Of a stretch of 50,729 bases of DNA, positions 39,245 through 46,661 are shown in pieces; the stretch's first letter is position 1; each line of letters opens with the position of its first letter. Under the pieces are notes generated by a model. It saw only the letters and a program-made list of their open reading frames with translations. It had not been told where the DNA came from and ran no database searches. The stretch is from JAYFNU01 sp034933305. Its GTDB lineage: Bacteria; Bacillota; Clostridia; Oscillospirales; Ruminococcaceae. The position numbers and the translations under genes were made by a program. The stretch is from the NCBI GenBank assembly GCA_034933305.1, contig JAYFNU010000030.1, positions 1 to 50,729 on the forward strand, written 5' to 3'.

Positions 39245-40960
39245 TCACACGCGCACGAGCTCCTGCGCGCTCGCGGCGAGCTTTTCGATGACCGCCTGCG
39301 ACTCGGCGAGGGTCTTTTCCTTGGCCGAGAGATAGATCTTCATCTTGGGCTCGGTTCCGGACGGCCGCACCATGACCGTCGCGCCGTTCTCGAGCAGGAA
39401 CTCGATGACGTCGGCGGGCGGCAGGGTGACGGGGCTCTCGGTGCCGAAGGTCAGGCTGCGGCGCACGCGCGCCTTGTAGTCCGTCGCCGCCGTCACCACC
39501 CAGCCGCCGATGTCGGCGGGATAGGCGGCGTACAGCCGGTCCATGACGGCCTGCATGCGGGCCGCGCCGTCGAGGCCGGCGAATTCCGCGTTGACGACCT
39601 TGTGGACGTAGTAGCCGTACGTCTCATAGATCTCCGACAGCACGTCGAGCGGCGTCTTGTTCATCGATTTGTAGTAGCTCGTCATCTCGCACAGCAGCAT
39701 CGACGCGAGAACGGCGTCCTTGTCGCGGACATAGCTCCCCGCGAGATAGCCGCAGCTCTCCTCGAAGCCGAAGATGAAGCGATCCGCCTCGCCCTTCTGC
39801 TCGAGAAAGAGGATCTGCTCGCCGATGTACTTGAAGCCGGTGAGCACGGTGATCATCTCCACGCCGCCGCGCTTCGCGATCTCGTCGGCGAGGCCCGTCG
39901 AGACGATGCTCTTGACGGCGACGGGGTGCTCGGGCATCGTGCGGTTCGCGCGGCGCGCTTCGATGATGTAATGGAGCAGCAGCGCGCCGACCTCGTTGCC
40001 CGTGAGGATGCGGAAGCTTCCGTCGCGCTCGCGGAAGGCGACGCCGACGCGGTCGGCGTCGGGGTCGGTCGCGATGAACAAGTCGGGCTTTTTCTGCTCG
40101 CACAGCGAGAGACCCAGCGCGAGGGCCTCCCTGGTCTCGGGATTGGGATACGGGCAGGTCGGGAAGCTGCCGTCGGGCTGCTCCTGTTCGGCGACGACGA
40201 AGACGTCGTTGACGCCGAGCTCCTCAAAAATGCGCCGGACCGGTTCGTTGCCCGTGCCGTTGAGCGGCGAATAGACGACGCGGATGGGGTAAGCCTCGCA
40301 CACCGTCTTGCTCGTCTTGCATTTGAGCACTTCGTTGTAATACTGCTCGATGACGAATTTCGAGATATACCTGATGCGGCCGTCGGCGAGCGCCTCGCCG
40401 AAATCGCAGCGTTTGACGCCGTCGAAGATGTCGGTCTGCTGGATGCAGGCGTACACCGCCGCGGCGTCCTCCGTCGTCATCTGACAGCCGTCCGGCCCGT
40501 AGGCCTTGTAGCCGTTATAGACGGCGGGGTTGTGGCTCGCCGTGATCATGATGCCGGCCTGCGCCTTGAGCTCGCGCACCGCGAACGAGAGCATGGGCGT
40601 CGGCATCAGCCGGTCGTAGACGTACGCCGTGATGCCGTTCGCGGCGAGCACCGCCGCGCTCTCGCGCGCGAATTCCGCGCTCATGTGGCGGGAATCGTAC
40701 GAGATGGCGACGCAGCCGCCGCCGTACCGTTCGGCGACGTAGTCCGCGAGGCCCTGCGTCGTGCGGCGCACCGTGTAGACGTTCATGCGGCTTTCGCCCG
40801 CGCCGAGAATGCCCCGCAGACCGGCCGTGCCGAAGGTCAGCTCCGCGCCGAAGCGCGCGAGGATCTCGTCCCGGTCGCCGGCGATCGCCTGAAGCTCCGC
40901 CTGCAGCGTCTCGTCGTCTGCCCTTTCAAGCCATCTCTTATAGAGTTGTTCGCTGTCCAT
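39245..40960 (-). CDS. Phospho-sugar mutase (phosphoglucomutase/phosphomannomutase)
   Basis: Interconverts sugar 1- and 6-phosphates, feeding wall and polysaccharide precursors; 571 aa, the PgcA-type length. The phosphoserine loop is TASHNPAVYNGYK near 145, the Mg loop ATDPDADRVG near 300, the sugar loop GFEESCGYL near 380 and the phosphate-binding RPSGTEPKMKIY near 533. GGAGGCGAACGGA stands before the ATG. It lies downstream of the LCP wall gene but has its own promoter at 41041-41070. Whether glucose or mannose phosphate is preferred cannot be told. Confidence 0.94.
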   Translation of the reverse strand: MDSEQLYKRWLERADDETLQAELQAIAGDRDEILARFGAELTFGTAGLRGILGAGESRMNVYTVRRTTQGLADYVAERYGGGCVAISYDSRHMSAEFARESAAVLAANGITAYVYDRLMPTPMLSFAVRELKAQAGIMITASHNPAVYNGYKAYGPDGCQMTTEDAAAVYACIQQTDIFDGVKRCDFGEALADGRIRYISKFVIEQYYNEVLKCKTSKTVCEAYPIRVVYSPLNGTGNEPVRRIFEELGVNDVFVVAEQEQPDGSFPTCPYPNPETREALALGLSLCEQKKPDLFIATDPDADRVGVAFRERDGSFRILTGNEVGALLLHYIIEARRANRTMPEHPVAVKSIVSTGLADEIAKRGGVEMITVLTGFKYIGEQILFLEQKGEADRFIFGFEESCGYLAGSYVRDKDAVLASMLLCEMTSYYKSMNKTPLDVLSEIYETYGYYVHKVVNAEFAGLDGAARMQAVMDRLYAAYPADIGGWVVTAATDYKARVRRSLTFGTESPVTLPPADVIEFLLENGATVMVRPSGTEPKMKIYLSAKEKTLAESQAVIEKLAASAQELVRV

Positions 40961-41040
40961 TCCGTTCGCCTCCGGATGTTAATTTGTACAACGCATGGCC
41001 TTCGCTGTGTTTTTTCGCTGCCGTATTTCCTTATATTGTA

Positions 41041-41070
41041 ATTCTATATGGAATGATGCCCCGTTGTCAA
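41041..41070 (-). promoter_or_regulatory. Promoter of the phospho-sugar mutase gene
   Basis: On the minus strand TTGACA (41065-41070) and TAGAAT (41041-41046), spaced 18 bp, lie about 80 bp before the start and between the two genes. Confidence 0.7.
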
Positions 41071-41076
41071 TTGCGC

Positions 41077-42405
41077 TCACGCCCCGTAATCCGTCATGGA
41101 GCCCGTGTCGCTGTCGAGGATCGACGTCGTGTTCTGCAGCTCGACGACGGACAGCGCCTCGGCGGAGACGTCCGCGCTGTAGGGTCGCATATAGTTGTTG
41201 AGCATGTCGGCGAGCTCCGCTTTGTGCAGCGTGAAGACGGACTGGCCGTTGTGGTACAGCGGCTCGCCCGGGACCCGCAGCGCCGTGATCGCGTCGCCCG
41301 AGAAGCCCTTGACCGTCAGCGCGAGCGAAAGCAGCTGGCTGACCGACAAGTCGGTGTCGATATAGGGATAAATCTTGCGCGCGAGCTCCAGCAGCTCCGC
41401 CGCCGATGTCGCGGACAGGCGCTTGAGCAGCGCCGCGAGGAAGTAGCGCTGGACGTCCATGCGGTCGAGGTCGGCGTTCGCGTAATCGCGGTAGCGCACG
41501 AACAGATCGGCCGTCTCGCCGTCGAGCGTGACGGTCCCCGGGCCGAGCGTGACGGTGCGCACGACGACCTCGTTGGCGTCGCGCAGGTTGAAGACCATCG
41601 CCTTGTCGAGCTCTATCTCGACGCCGCCGATGATGTCCACCGCGGCGCGGAAGCCCTCCATCGTGATGCAGACGTAATGGTCGAGCGGCAGCTGCATCTG
41701 GTTGTGCAGCACCTCGGCGAGGGCGAAAACGCCGCCGCGGCCGTCGGTGCTCTTGCTGTTGAAGAGCGCGTTGATCTTGCCCGTGCTCGTGAGATCGGTG
41801 CCGACATAGGTGTCGCGCGGGATCTGCAGCAGCGTCGCGCGCCCCGCAGCCTTGTCGATGTTCGCGACGAGGATGACGTCCGACATGGCCTGCTGATGCG
41901 CCTCGTCCCCCGACGCGTAATCGACGCCGCACACGAGCAGGTTGAACGCCTTCGTCTGCTGCGCGGCGTTGGAACGCACGTCGGCCGCGAGCGGCGCCGA
42001 GGCGTCGACTCCGGCGGCGAGCGCCGTGCCGAGCGACAGCAGCACCAGCGAGACGCTCAGCAGCGCGAGCGAGCGGGTGCCCGCGCTGCGGCGCAGCGCC
42101 TTGTATTCCTCTTTCGAGGCGGCGCGCCGCTTCGCGCTCTTTTTGCCCGCCGCGCGCAGCGCGGCAAAGACCGCCGACAGCAGCACGCCCGCGGCGAGCA
42201 TCGCCCCGCAGCCCATGACATATACGAAAACGGTGCGCGCCGCGCCCGTGAGCAGTCCGGCGCCGATGACGCCGGCGAGCGCCGCCGTGAGAGAAATGAA
42301 AAACAGCAGCACGCGTGAACGCCCGTCCCGGAACGCCCCGCGCAGCGCGGCGCCGAGCAGCCCGCAGATAAAACAGATGGCCCAGAATATGATCGTATGC
42401 GTCAC
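41077..42405 (-). CDS. LytR-CpsA-Psr (LCP) family cell-wall protein
   Basis: Membrane-anchored enzyme family that attaches teichoic acids or capsule to peptidoglycan; 442 aa. Four hydrophobic segments (about 3-23, 31-55, 59-85 and 110-132) precede an outside LCP domain (about 150-400: FNLLVCGVDYASGD, LLQIPRDTYVGTD, INALFNSKS, VRYRDYANADLDRMDVQR), with the conserved Asp/Arg residues. Four N-terminal helices are more than the usual single anchor. The start is GTG at 42405 with GGAGGG 7 nt before; the frame continues upstream without a good start. Promoter at 42436-42464. Confidence 0.9.
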   Translation of the reverse strand: MTHTIIFWAICFICGLLGAALRGAFRDGRSRVLLFFISLTAALAGVIGAGLLTGAARTVFVYVMGCGAMLAAGVLLSAVFAALRAAGKKSAKRRAASKEEYKALRRSAGTRSLALLSVSLVLLSLGTALAAGVDASAPLAADVRSNAAQQTKAFNLLVCGVDYASGDEAHQQAMSDVILVANIDKAAGRATLLQIPRDTYVGTDLTSTGKINALFNSKSTDGRGGVFALAEVLHNQMQLPLDHYVCITMEGFRAAVDIIGGVEIELDKAMVFNLRDANEVVVRTVTLGPGTVTLDGETADLFVRYRDYANADLDRMDVQRYFLAALLKRLSATSAAELLELARKIYPYIDTDLSVSQLLSLALTVKGFSGDAITALRVPGEPLYHNGQSVFTLHKAELADMLNNYMRPYSADVSAEALSVVELQNTTSILDSDTGSMTDYGA

Positions 42406-42435
42406 AGCGCCGCCCTCCTTTCGTGCAGTTTTCCC

Positions 42436-42464
42436 ATTATAGCCTCCCACGCGCGGAAATACAA
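42436..42464 (-). promoter_or_regulatory. Promoter of the LCP gene
   Basis: On the minus strand TTGTAT (42459-42464) and TATAAT (42436-42441), spaced 17 bp, lie just after the nfn terminator and 30 bp before the GTG start. Confidence 0.75.
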
Positions 42465-42469
42465 GCCGC

Positions 42470-42507
42470 AAAAAGCGGCGGGCGGCCAACAGAAGGCCGC
42501 CCGCCGC
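42470..42507. terminator. Strong terminator after nfnB
   Basis: GCGGCGGGCGGCC (42475-42487) pairs with GGCCGCCCGCCGC (42495-42507) around a 7-nt loop; T5 follows on the minus strand and TCTTTTT on the plus strand. It stops nfnAB transcripts before the LCP promoter. Confidence 0.85.
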
Positions 42508-42513
42508 GTCTTT

Positions 42514-43902
42514 TTACTTTTTCTCCCGGATGTAGGCGTCGATCGCCTTCGCGGCGGTCTTGCCCGCGCCCATCGCGAGGATGACGGTCGCGGCGCCCGT
42601 GACGGCGTCGCCGCCGGCGAAGACGCCCGGGCGGGTGGTCGCGCCGTTCTCGTCGGCGATGAGCTCGCCGCGCCGGCCCGTTTCAAGCCCCGCCGTCGTC
42701 GACTTGATGAGCGGGTTCGGCGTCGTGCCGATGGCCATGATGACGCAGTCGACGTCGAGCTCAAAGCCGCTGTTCGCTTTCTCGACCGGGCGGCGGCGTC
42801 CGGACGCGTCCGGCTCGCCGAGCTCCATTTCAATGCAGCGCATGCCGCGCACGCTCCCCGTTTCGTCGCCGAGGATCTCGGTCGGATTGTTGAGCAGCTT
42901 GAAGATGATGCCCTCTTCCTTGGCGTGCTCGACTTCCTCGGCGCGCGCGGGCAGCTCGGCCGCCGAGCGGCGGTAAACGATGTAGACGGTTTCCGCCCCC
43001 AGACGCTTCGCGCAGCGCGCGGCGTCCATCGCGACGTTGCCGCCGCCGACGACCGCGACCCTGTTCGCGTGCAGGATGGGGGTGTCGCTGTCCTCCCGGT
43101 ACGCCTTCATCAGATTGGTGCGCGTCAGGAACTCGTTCGCGGAATAAACGCCCCTGAGGTTTTCGCCGGGGATCTTCATGAAACCCGGCAGGCCCGCGCC
43201 CGAACCGATAAACACCGCCTCGAAGCCGCGCTCGAACAGCTCGTCCACCGACAGCACCCTGCCGATGACCATGTTGGTCTCGACGTCGACGCCCAGCGCC
43301 TTGAGGGAATCGATCTCCTTCTGGACGATCTTCTTCGGCAGACGGAATTCCGGGATGCCGTAGACGAGCACGCCGCCCGCGAGATGCAGCGCTTCGAACA
43401 CCGTCACGGCGTAGCCCCTGCGCGCGAGATCGCCCGCGCAGGTGAGCCCCGCGGGGCCCGCGCCCACGACCGCCACGCGGTGCCCGTTGCAGACCGGCTT
43501 TTCCGGCAGCGCCGTCGCGTGCTCGTTGTGCCAGTCGGCGGCAAAGCGCTCGAGGCGGCCGATGCCGACGCTGTCGCCCTTGATGCCGCGCACGCAGTAT
43601 TTCTCGCACTGCGATTCCTGCGGGCACACGCGCCCGCACACCGCGGGCAGACTGCTCTGCTCGCTGATCTTCTGATAGGCGCCCTCGTAATCCTTTTCCG
43701 TGATCTTGTGGATAAAGGCGGGGATGTCGATATTGACGGGGCAGCCCTGCACGCAGGGCTTGTTTTTGCAGTTGAGGCAGCGCGCCGCTTCGTCGAGCGC
43801 GATGGGCTCGGTGTAGCCCAGCGCGACCTCGTCGAAATTCCTGTTGCGCACGTCCGGCGCCTGCGACGGCATGGGGTTCTTGGTGAGGCTCATGTTCGGC
43901 AT
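42514..43902 (-). CDS. NfnB-type large subunit, glutamate synthase small-subunit family
   Basis: FAD/NAD(P) flavoprotein of the glutamate-synthase beta-subunit group, 462 aa. Two [4Fe-4S] cysteine sets lie in the first 110 residues (CLNCKNKPCVQGCP and CGRVCPQESQCEKYC). Then come the FAD Rossmann motif VVGAGPAGLTCAGDL and an NADPH motif VVGGGNVAMDAARCAKRLGA. With the partner gene it should form NADH-dependent ferredoxin:NADP+ oxidoreductase (electron bifurcation). The ATG at 43902 follows AGGGGGTCGACTGAC; the stop of nfnA lies 1 nt before it. Without the partner it could be read as gltD, but no gltB is here. Confidence 0.9.
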   Translation of the reverse strand: MPNMSLTKNPMPSQAPDVRNRNFDEVALGYTEPIALDEAARCLNCKNKPCVQGCPVNIDIPAFIHKITEKDYEGAYQKISEQSSLPAVCGRVCPQESQCEKYCVRGIKGDSVGIGRLERFAADWHNEHATALPEKPVCNGHRVAVVGAGPAGLTCAGDLARRGYAVTVFEALHLAGGVLVYGIPEFRLPKKIVQKEIDSLKALGVDVETNMVIGRVLSVDELFERGFEAVFIGSGAGLPGFMKIPGENLRGVYSANEFLTRTNLMKAYREDSDTPILHANRVAVVGGGNVAMDAARCAKRLGAETVYIVYRRSAAELPARAEEVEHAKEEGIIFKLLNNPTEILGDETGSVRGMRCIEMELGEPDASGRRRPVEKANSGFELDVDCVIMAIGTTPNPLIKSTTAGLETGRRGELIADENGATTRPGVFAGGDAVTGAATVILAMGAGKTAAKAIDAYIREKK

Positions 43903-43903
43903 G

Positions 43904-44743
43904 TCAGTCGACCCCCTTGAAAAGATTGCACACGCGCTCATGGGCGGCGCGCTCGAACGGCTTGTAGGCCGACGCCCGCGCCATCGCCTCGTCGAAGTCG
44001 ACGAGATGCCCGTCGAAGTCGGGCCCGTCGACGCAGGCGAATTTCGTCTCGCCGCCGACGGTCAGCCGGCAGCCGCCGCACATGCCCGTGCCGTCGATCA
44101 TGATCGGGTTCATCGACACGACGGTCTTTACGTCGTATTCCTTCGTCAGCTTGCAGACGAACTTCATCATGATGAGCGGCCCGATGGCGATGACCTCGTC
44201 GTACTGTTCGCCCGCGTCGAGCAGCGATCTGAGCGCGTCGGTCACGAGGCCCTTCTGTCCCGCCGTGCCGTCGTCCGACATGAGCACGTATTTGTCGCTG
44301 ACCGCCTCGAATTCCGGCTGCAGGATCACGAGATCCCGGTTGCGGAAGCCGACGATCGAGTGGACGACGGCGCCCTGCGCATGCAGCTTCTTTGCGACGG
44401 GATAGGCGATGGCGCAGCCGACGCCACCGCCGATGACGGCCACCTTTTTCAGCCCTTCCGTGTGCGACGCGACGCCCAGCGGGCCGGTGAAATCGCGGAT
44501 GCTGTCGCCCTCGTTGAGATGATTCAGCTTCTCCGTCGTGGCGCCGACGATCTGGAAGATGATGGTGACGGTGCCCTTTTCGCGGTCAAAATCGGCGATG
44601 GTCAGCGGGATCCTCTCGCCGTTTTCATCCACGCGCAGGATGATGAACTGCCCCGGCTCCGCTTTCGCGGCGATAAAGGGCGCGTCGACCTCCATGAGCG
44701 TCACGGTGGGGTTCAGCGCGCGCTTTCGAATGATCTTGTACAT
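43904..44743 (-). CDS. NfnA-type small subunit, ferredoxin-NADP reductase family
   Basis: FAD- and [2Fe-2S]-containing reductase subunit, 279 aa. The N-terminal FAD-binding barrel (about 1-95, AEPGQFIILRVDENGERIPL) is followed by the NAD domain (KKVAVIGGGVGCAIAYPVAK) and a C-terminal CGGCRLTVGGETKFACVDG [2Fe-2S] site. The protein family also includes sulfide dehydrogenase subunits and PyrK-like proteins. The ATG at 44743 has AGGAGCCGAG before it, better than the longer frame. It pairs with the next gene as an operon of two, read from 44784-44811. Confidence 0.9.
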   Translation of the reverse strand: MYKIIRKRALNPTVTLMEVDAPFIAAKAEPGQFIILRVDENGERIPLTIADFDREKGTVTIIFQIVGATTEKLNHLNEGDSIRDFTGPLGVASHTEGLKKVAVIGGGVGCAIAYPVAKKLHAQGAVVHSIVGFRNRDLVILQPEFEAVSDKYVLMSDDGTAGQKGLVTDALRSLLDAGEQYDEVIAIGPLIMMKFVCKLTKEYDVKTVVSMNPIMIDGTGMCGGCRLTVGGETKFACVDGPDFDGHLVDFDEAMARASAYKPFERAAHERVCNLFKGVD

Positions 44744-44783
44744 CTCGGCTCCTTTGCACAGCTTCATTTTTTATCTTATTCCC

Positions 44784-44811
44784 ATTTTAGAGCAAATCGT
44801 CGGTTTGTCAA
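44784..44811 (-). promoter_or_regulatory. nfnAB promoter
   Basis: On the minus strand TTGACA (44806-44811) and TAAAAT (44784-44789) are separated by 16 bp. It is divergent from the comM promoter about 60 bp away. Confidence 0.75.
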
Positions 44812-44871
44812 TCGCCGCGGCGCCGTCTGCCGCCAAATGTGGAAGGAATGCCCCTGTTTGTGCGGGCGCGC

Positions 44872-44900
44872 TTGTCCCCGGCCGGGAATGCGGATATAAT
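44872..44900 (+). promoter_or_regulatory. comM promoter
   Basis: TTGTCC (44872-44877) and TATAAT (44895-44900) are separated by 17 bp and lie 21 bp before the ATG at 44922. Confidence 0.75.
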
Positions 44901-44921
44901 GAAGAAAAAAGCAAAGGCGGG

Positions 44922-46451
44922 ATGACTTTGTACGCGCGCATCAACAGTCTCGGCCTGTTCGGGCTCGACGGCTACGCCGTCTGCGCCGAAGCGGATACCA
45001 GCAACGGCCTGCCGGCGTTCGACGTCGTCGGGCTGCCCGACGCGGCGGTGTCGGAATCGCGCGAGCGCGTGCGCGCCGCCATCCGCAACGCCGGCTTTAC
45101 CTTCCCCGTCAGCCGGATCACCGTCAATCTCGCCCCCGCCGACAAACGGAAATCGGGGCCGCTGTACGACCTGCCCATCCTGCTCGCCGTGCTGACGGCG
45201 TCGGGGCAGCTCGCCTTCGACGCGGCGGGCTGCGCGTTCATCGGCGAGCTGTCGCTCGACGGCGCGCTGCGCCCCGTCAGCGGCGCGCTGCCCATGGCCC
45301 TCGCGGCGCGGCAGGCGGGCTTCCGCTCGCTGTTCGTGCCCGCGGCGAATGCGGCGGAGGCCGCCGTCGCCGACGGCCTCGACGTGTACGGCGTGCCGTC
45401 GGTCAGCGCGCTCGTCGCGCATCTGCGCGGGGAATCCCCGCTCGAAAAGCAGGCGCCGCCGCTGTTTTCGCCGGCGGCCGACGCGCAGCTGCTCGACTTC
45501 GCCGACGTGAAGGGACAGGCGGCGGCGCGGCGGGCGCTCGAGATCGCCGCCGCGGGCTCCCACAATATCCTGCTCATCGGCCCGCCCGGCGCGGGCAAAA
45601 GCATGCTCGCAAAGCGGCTGCCGTCGATCCTGCCGCCGATGACGCTCGAGGAGGCCATCGAGACGACGAAGGTCTGCTCGGTCGCAGGGCAGCTGCCCGC
45701 GGGCGGCGCGCTCGTCACGGCGCGGCCCTTCCGGGCGCCGCACCACACGGTGTCGACGGCGGGCCTCACGGGCGGCGGCAGCATTCCCCGCCCCGGCGAG
45801 ATCTCGCTCGCCGACAACGGCGTGCTGTTCCTCGACGAGCTGCCCGAATTTTCGCGCGAGGCGATGGAGGTGCTGCGCCAGCCCATCGAGAACGACGAGG
45901 TGACCATCTCCCGCGCGGCGGGCGCGCTCACCTATCCGTGCAGCGTCATGCTCGTGGCGGCGATGAATCCCTGCCCGTGCGGCAATTACGGCAGCGCGCG
46001 GCCGTGCACCTGCTCGCAGGCGGCGGTGGAGAAATACCTCGCGCGCATCAGCGGCCCGCTGCTCGACCGGCTCGACCTGCACGTCGAGGTCGCGGCGGTC
46101 GACTACGACTCGCTCGCGGACAGGGCGGGCGGCGAGAGCTCCGCCGCCATCCGGCGGCGCGTCGCGGCCGCGCGGGAGATCCAGCGCCGCCGCTACGAGG
46201 GCACCGGCGTGCGCTGCAACGCGAAGCTGCCCGCGGCGATGTCGAACGGCTGCTGCGCCATGACGGCGCGCGGCGAGGCGACGCTCAAACGGGCGTTCGA
46301 CGCGCTCGGGCTGTCGGCGCGGGCCTACGACAAGGTGCTGCGGGTCGCGCGGACCATCGCGGATCTCGCGGGCGACGAGCTGCTCGACGCGCCGCACATC
46401 GCCGAGGCCGTGCAGTACCGCGCGCTCGACAAGAAGTACTGGCGCCGCTGA
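44922..46451 (+). CDS. comM: ComM/YifB family AAA+ ATPase (Mg-chelatase-like)
   Basis: AAA+ ATPase of the YifB/ComM family, which in transformable bacteria helps branch migration during recombination; 509 aa. The N-terminal Lon-like S5 fold (about 1-165, RINSLGLFGLDGYAVCAEAD and LPILLAVL) is followed by Walker A LIGPPGAGKSML near 217, Walker B NGVLFLDELPEF near 300 and a zinc-like CPCGNYGSARPCTC loop near 348. A C-terminal helical domain closes it. ATG at 44922 follows AAAGGCGGG; a TTG two codons on is another possible start. No other competence gene is in the window. Confidence 0.93.
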   Translation: MTLYARINSLGLFGLDGYAVCAEADTSNGLPAFDVVGLPDAAVSESRERVRAAIRNAGFTFPVSRITVNLAPADKRKSGPLYDLPILLAVLTASGQLAFDAAGCAFIGELSLDGALRPVSGALPMALAARQAGFRSLFVPAANAAEAAVADGLDVYGVPSVSALVAHLRGESPLEKQAPPLFSPAADAQLLDFADVKGQAAARRALEIAAAGSHNILLIGPPGAGKSMLAKRLPSILPPMTLEEAIETTKVCSVAGQLPAGGALVTARPFRAPHHTVSTAGLTGGGSIPRPGEISLADNGVLFLDELPEFSREAMEVLRQPIENDEVTISRAAGALTYPCSVMLVAAMNPCPCGNYGSARPCTCSQAAVEKYLARISGPLLDRLDLHVEVAAVDYDSLADRAGGESSAAIRRRVAAAREIQRRRYEGTGVRCNAKLPAAMSNGCCAMTARGEATLKRAFDALGLSARAYDKVLRVARTIADLAGDELLDAPHIAEAVQYRALDKKYWRR

Positions 46452-46489
46452 GGCGTCCCGCGGGACGGATCGGAACAGACAGGCAAACG

Positions 46490-46520
46490 GGGAGGGGGCT
46501 TCGCGCCTCCTCCTTTCTTC
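46490..46520 (+). terminator. Terminator after comM
   Basis: GGAGGGGGC (46491-46499) pairs with GCCTCCTCC (46505-46513) with a G-U wobble and a TTCGC loop, followed by TTTCTTC. It separates comM from spoIIE. Confidence 0.65.
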
Positions 46521-46597
46521 ATGCCCGCCGCCCGTTCGCGCCGGTGCGACGCGCCGGCCGCTTTTGCGCATAAATACGCCGAAATCGCGGCCGCGAG

Positions 46598-46631
46598 TGC
46601 GACAGATTATCCAAACCCCGCCGCTTATACT
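46598..46631 (+). promoter_or_regulatory. Possible Spo0A-type box and -10 before spoIIE
   Basis: TGCGACA at 46598-46604 is a 6 of 7 match to the reverse complement of the 0A-box TGTCGAA, and TATACT at 46626-46631 is a -10 box. The -35 is poor. This is consistent with an activator-dependent promoter, as for spoIIE in Bacillus, but it is one weak site. Confidence 0.25.
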
Positions 46632-46661
46632 TGTGTAAAAACGATAAAACGGTGGGTAAAC

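Noticed and set aside
42514..43902. Glutamate synthase small subunit (gltD) for ammonia assimilation
   Set aside because: No gltB nearby; the gene is coupled to a ferredoxin-NADP reductase subunit, which points to NfnAB.
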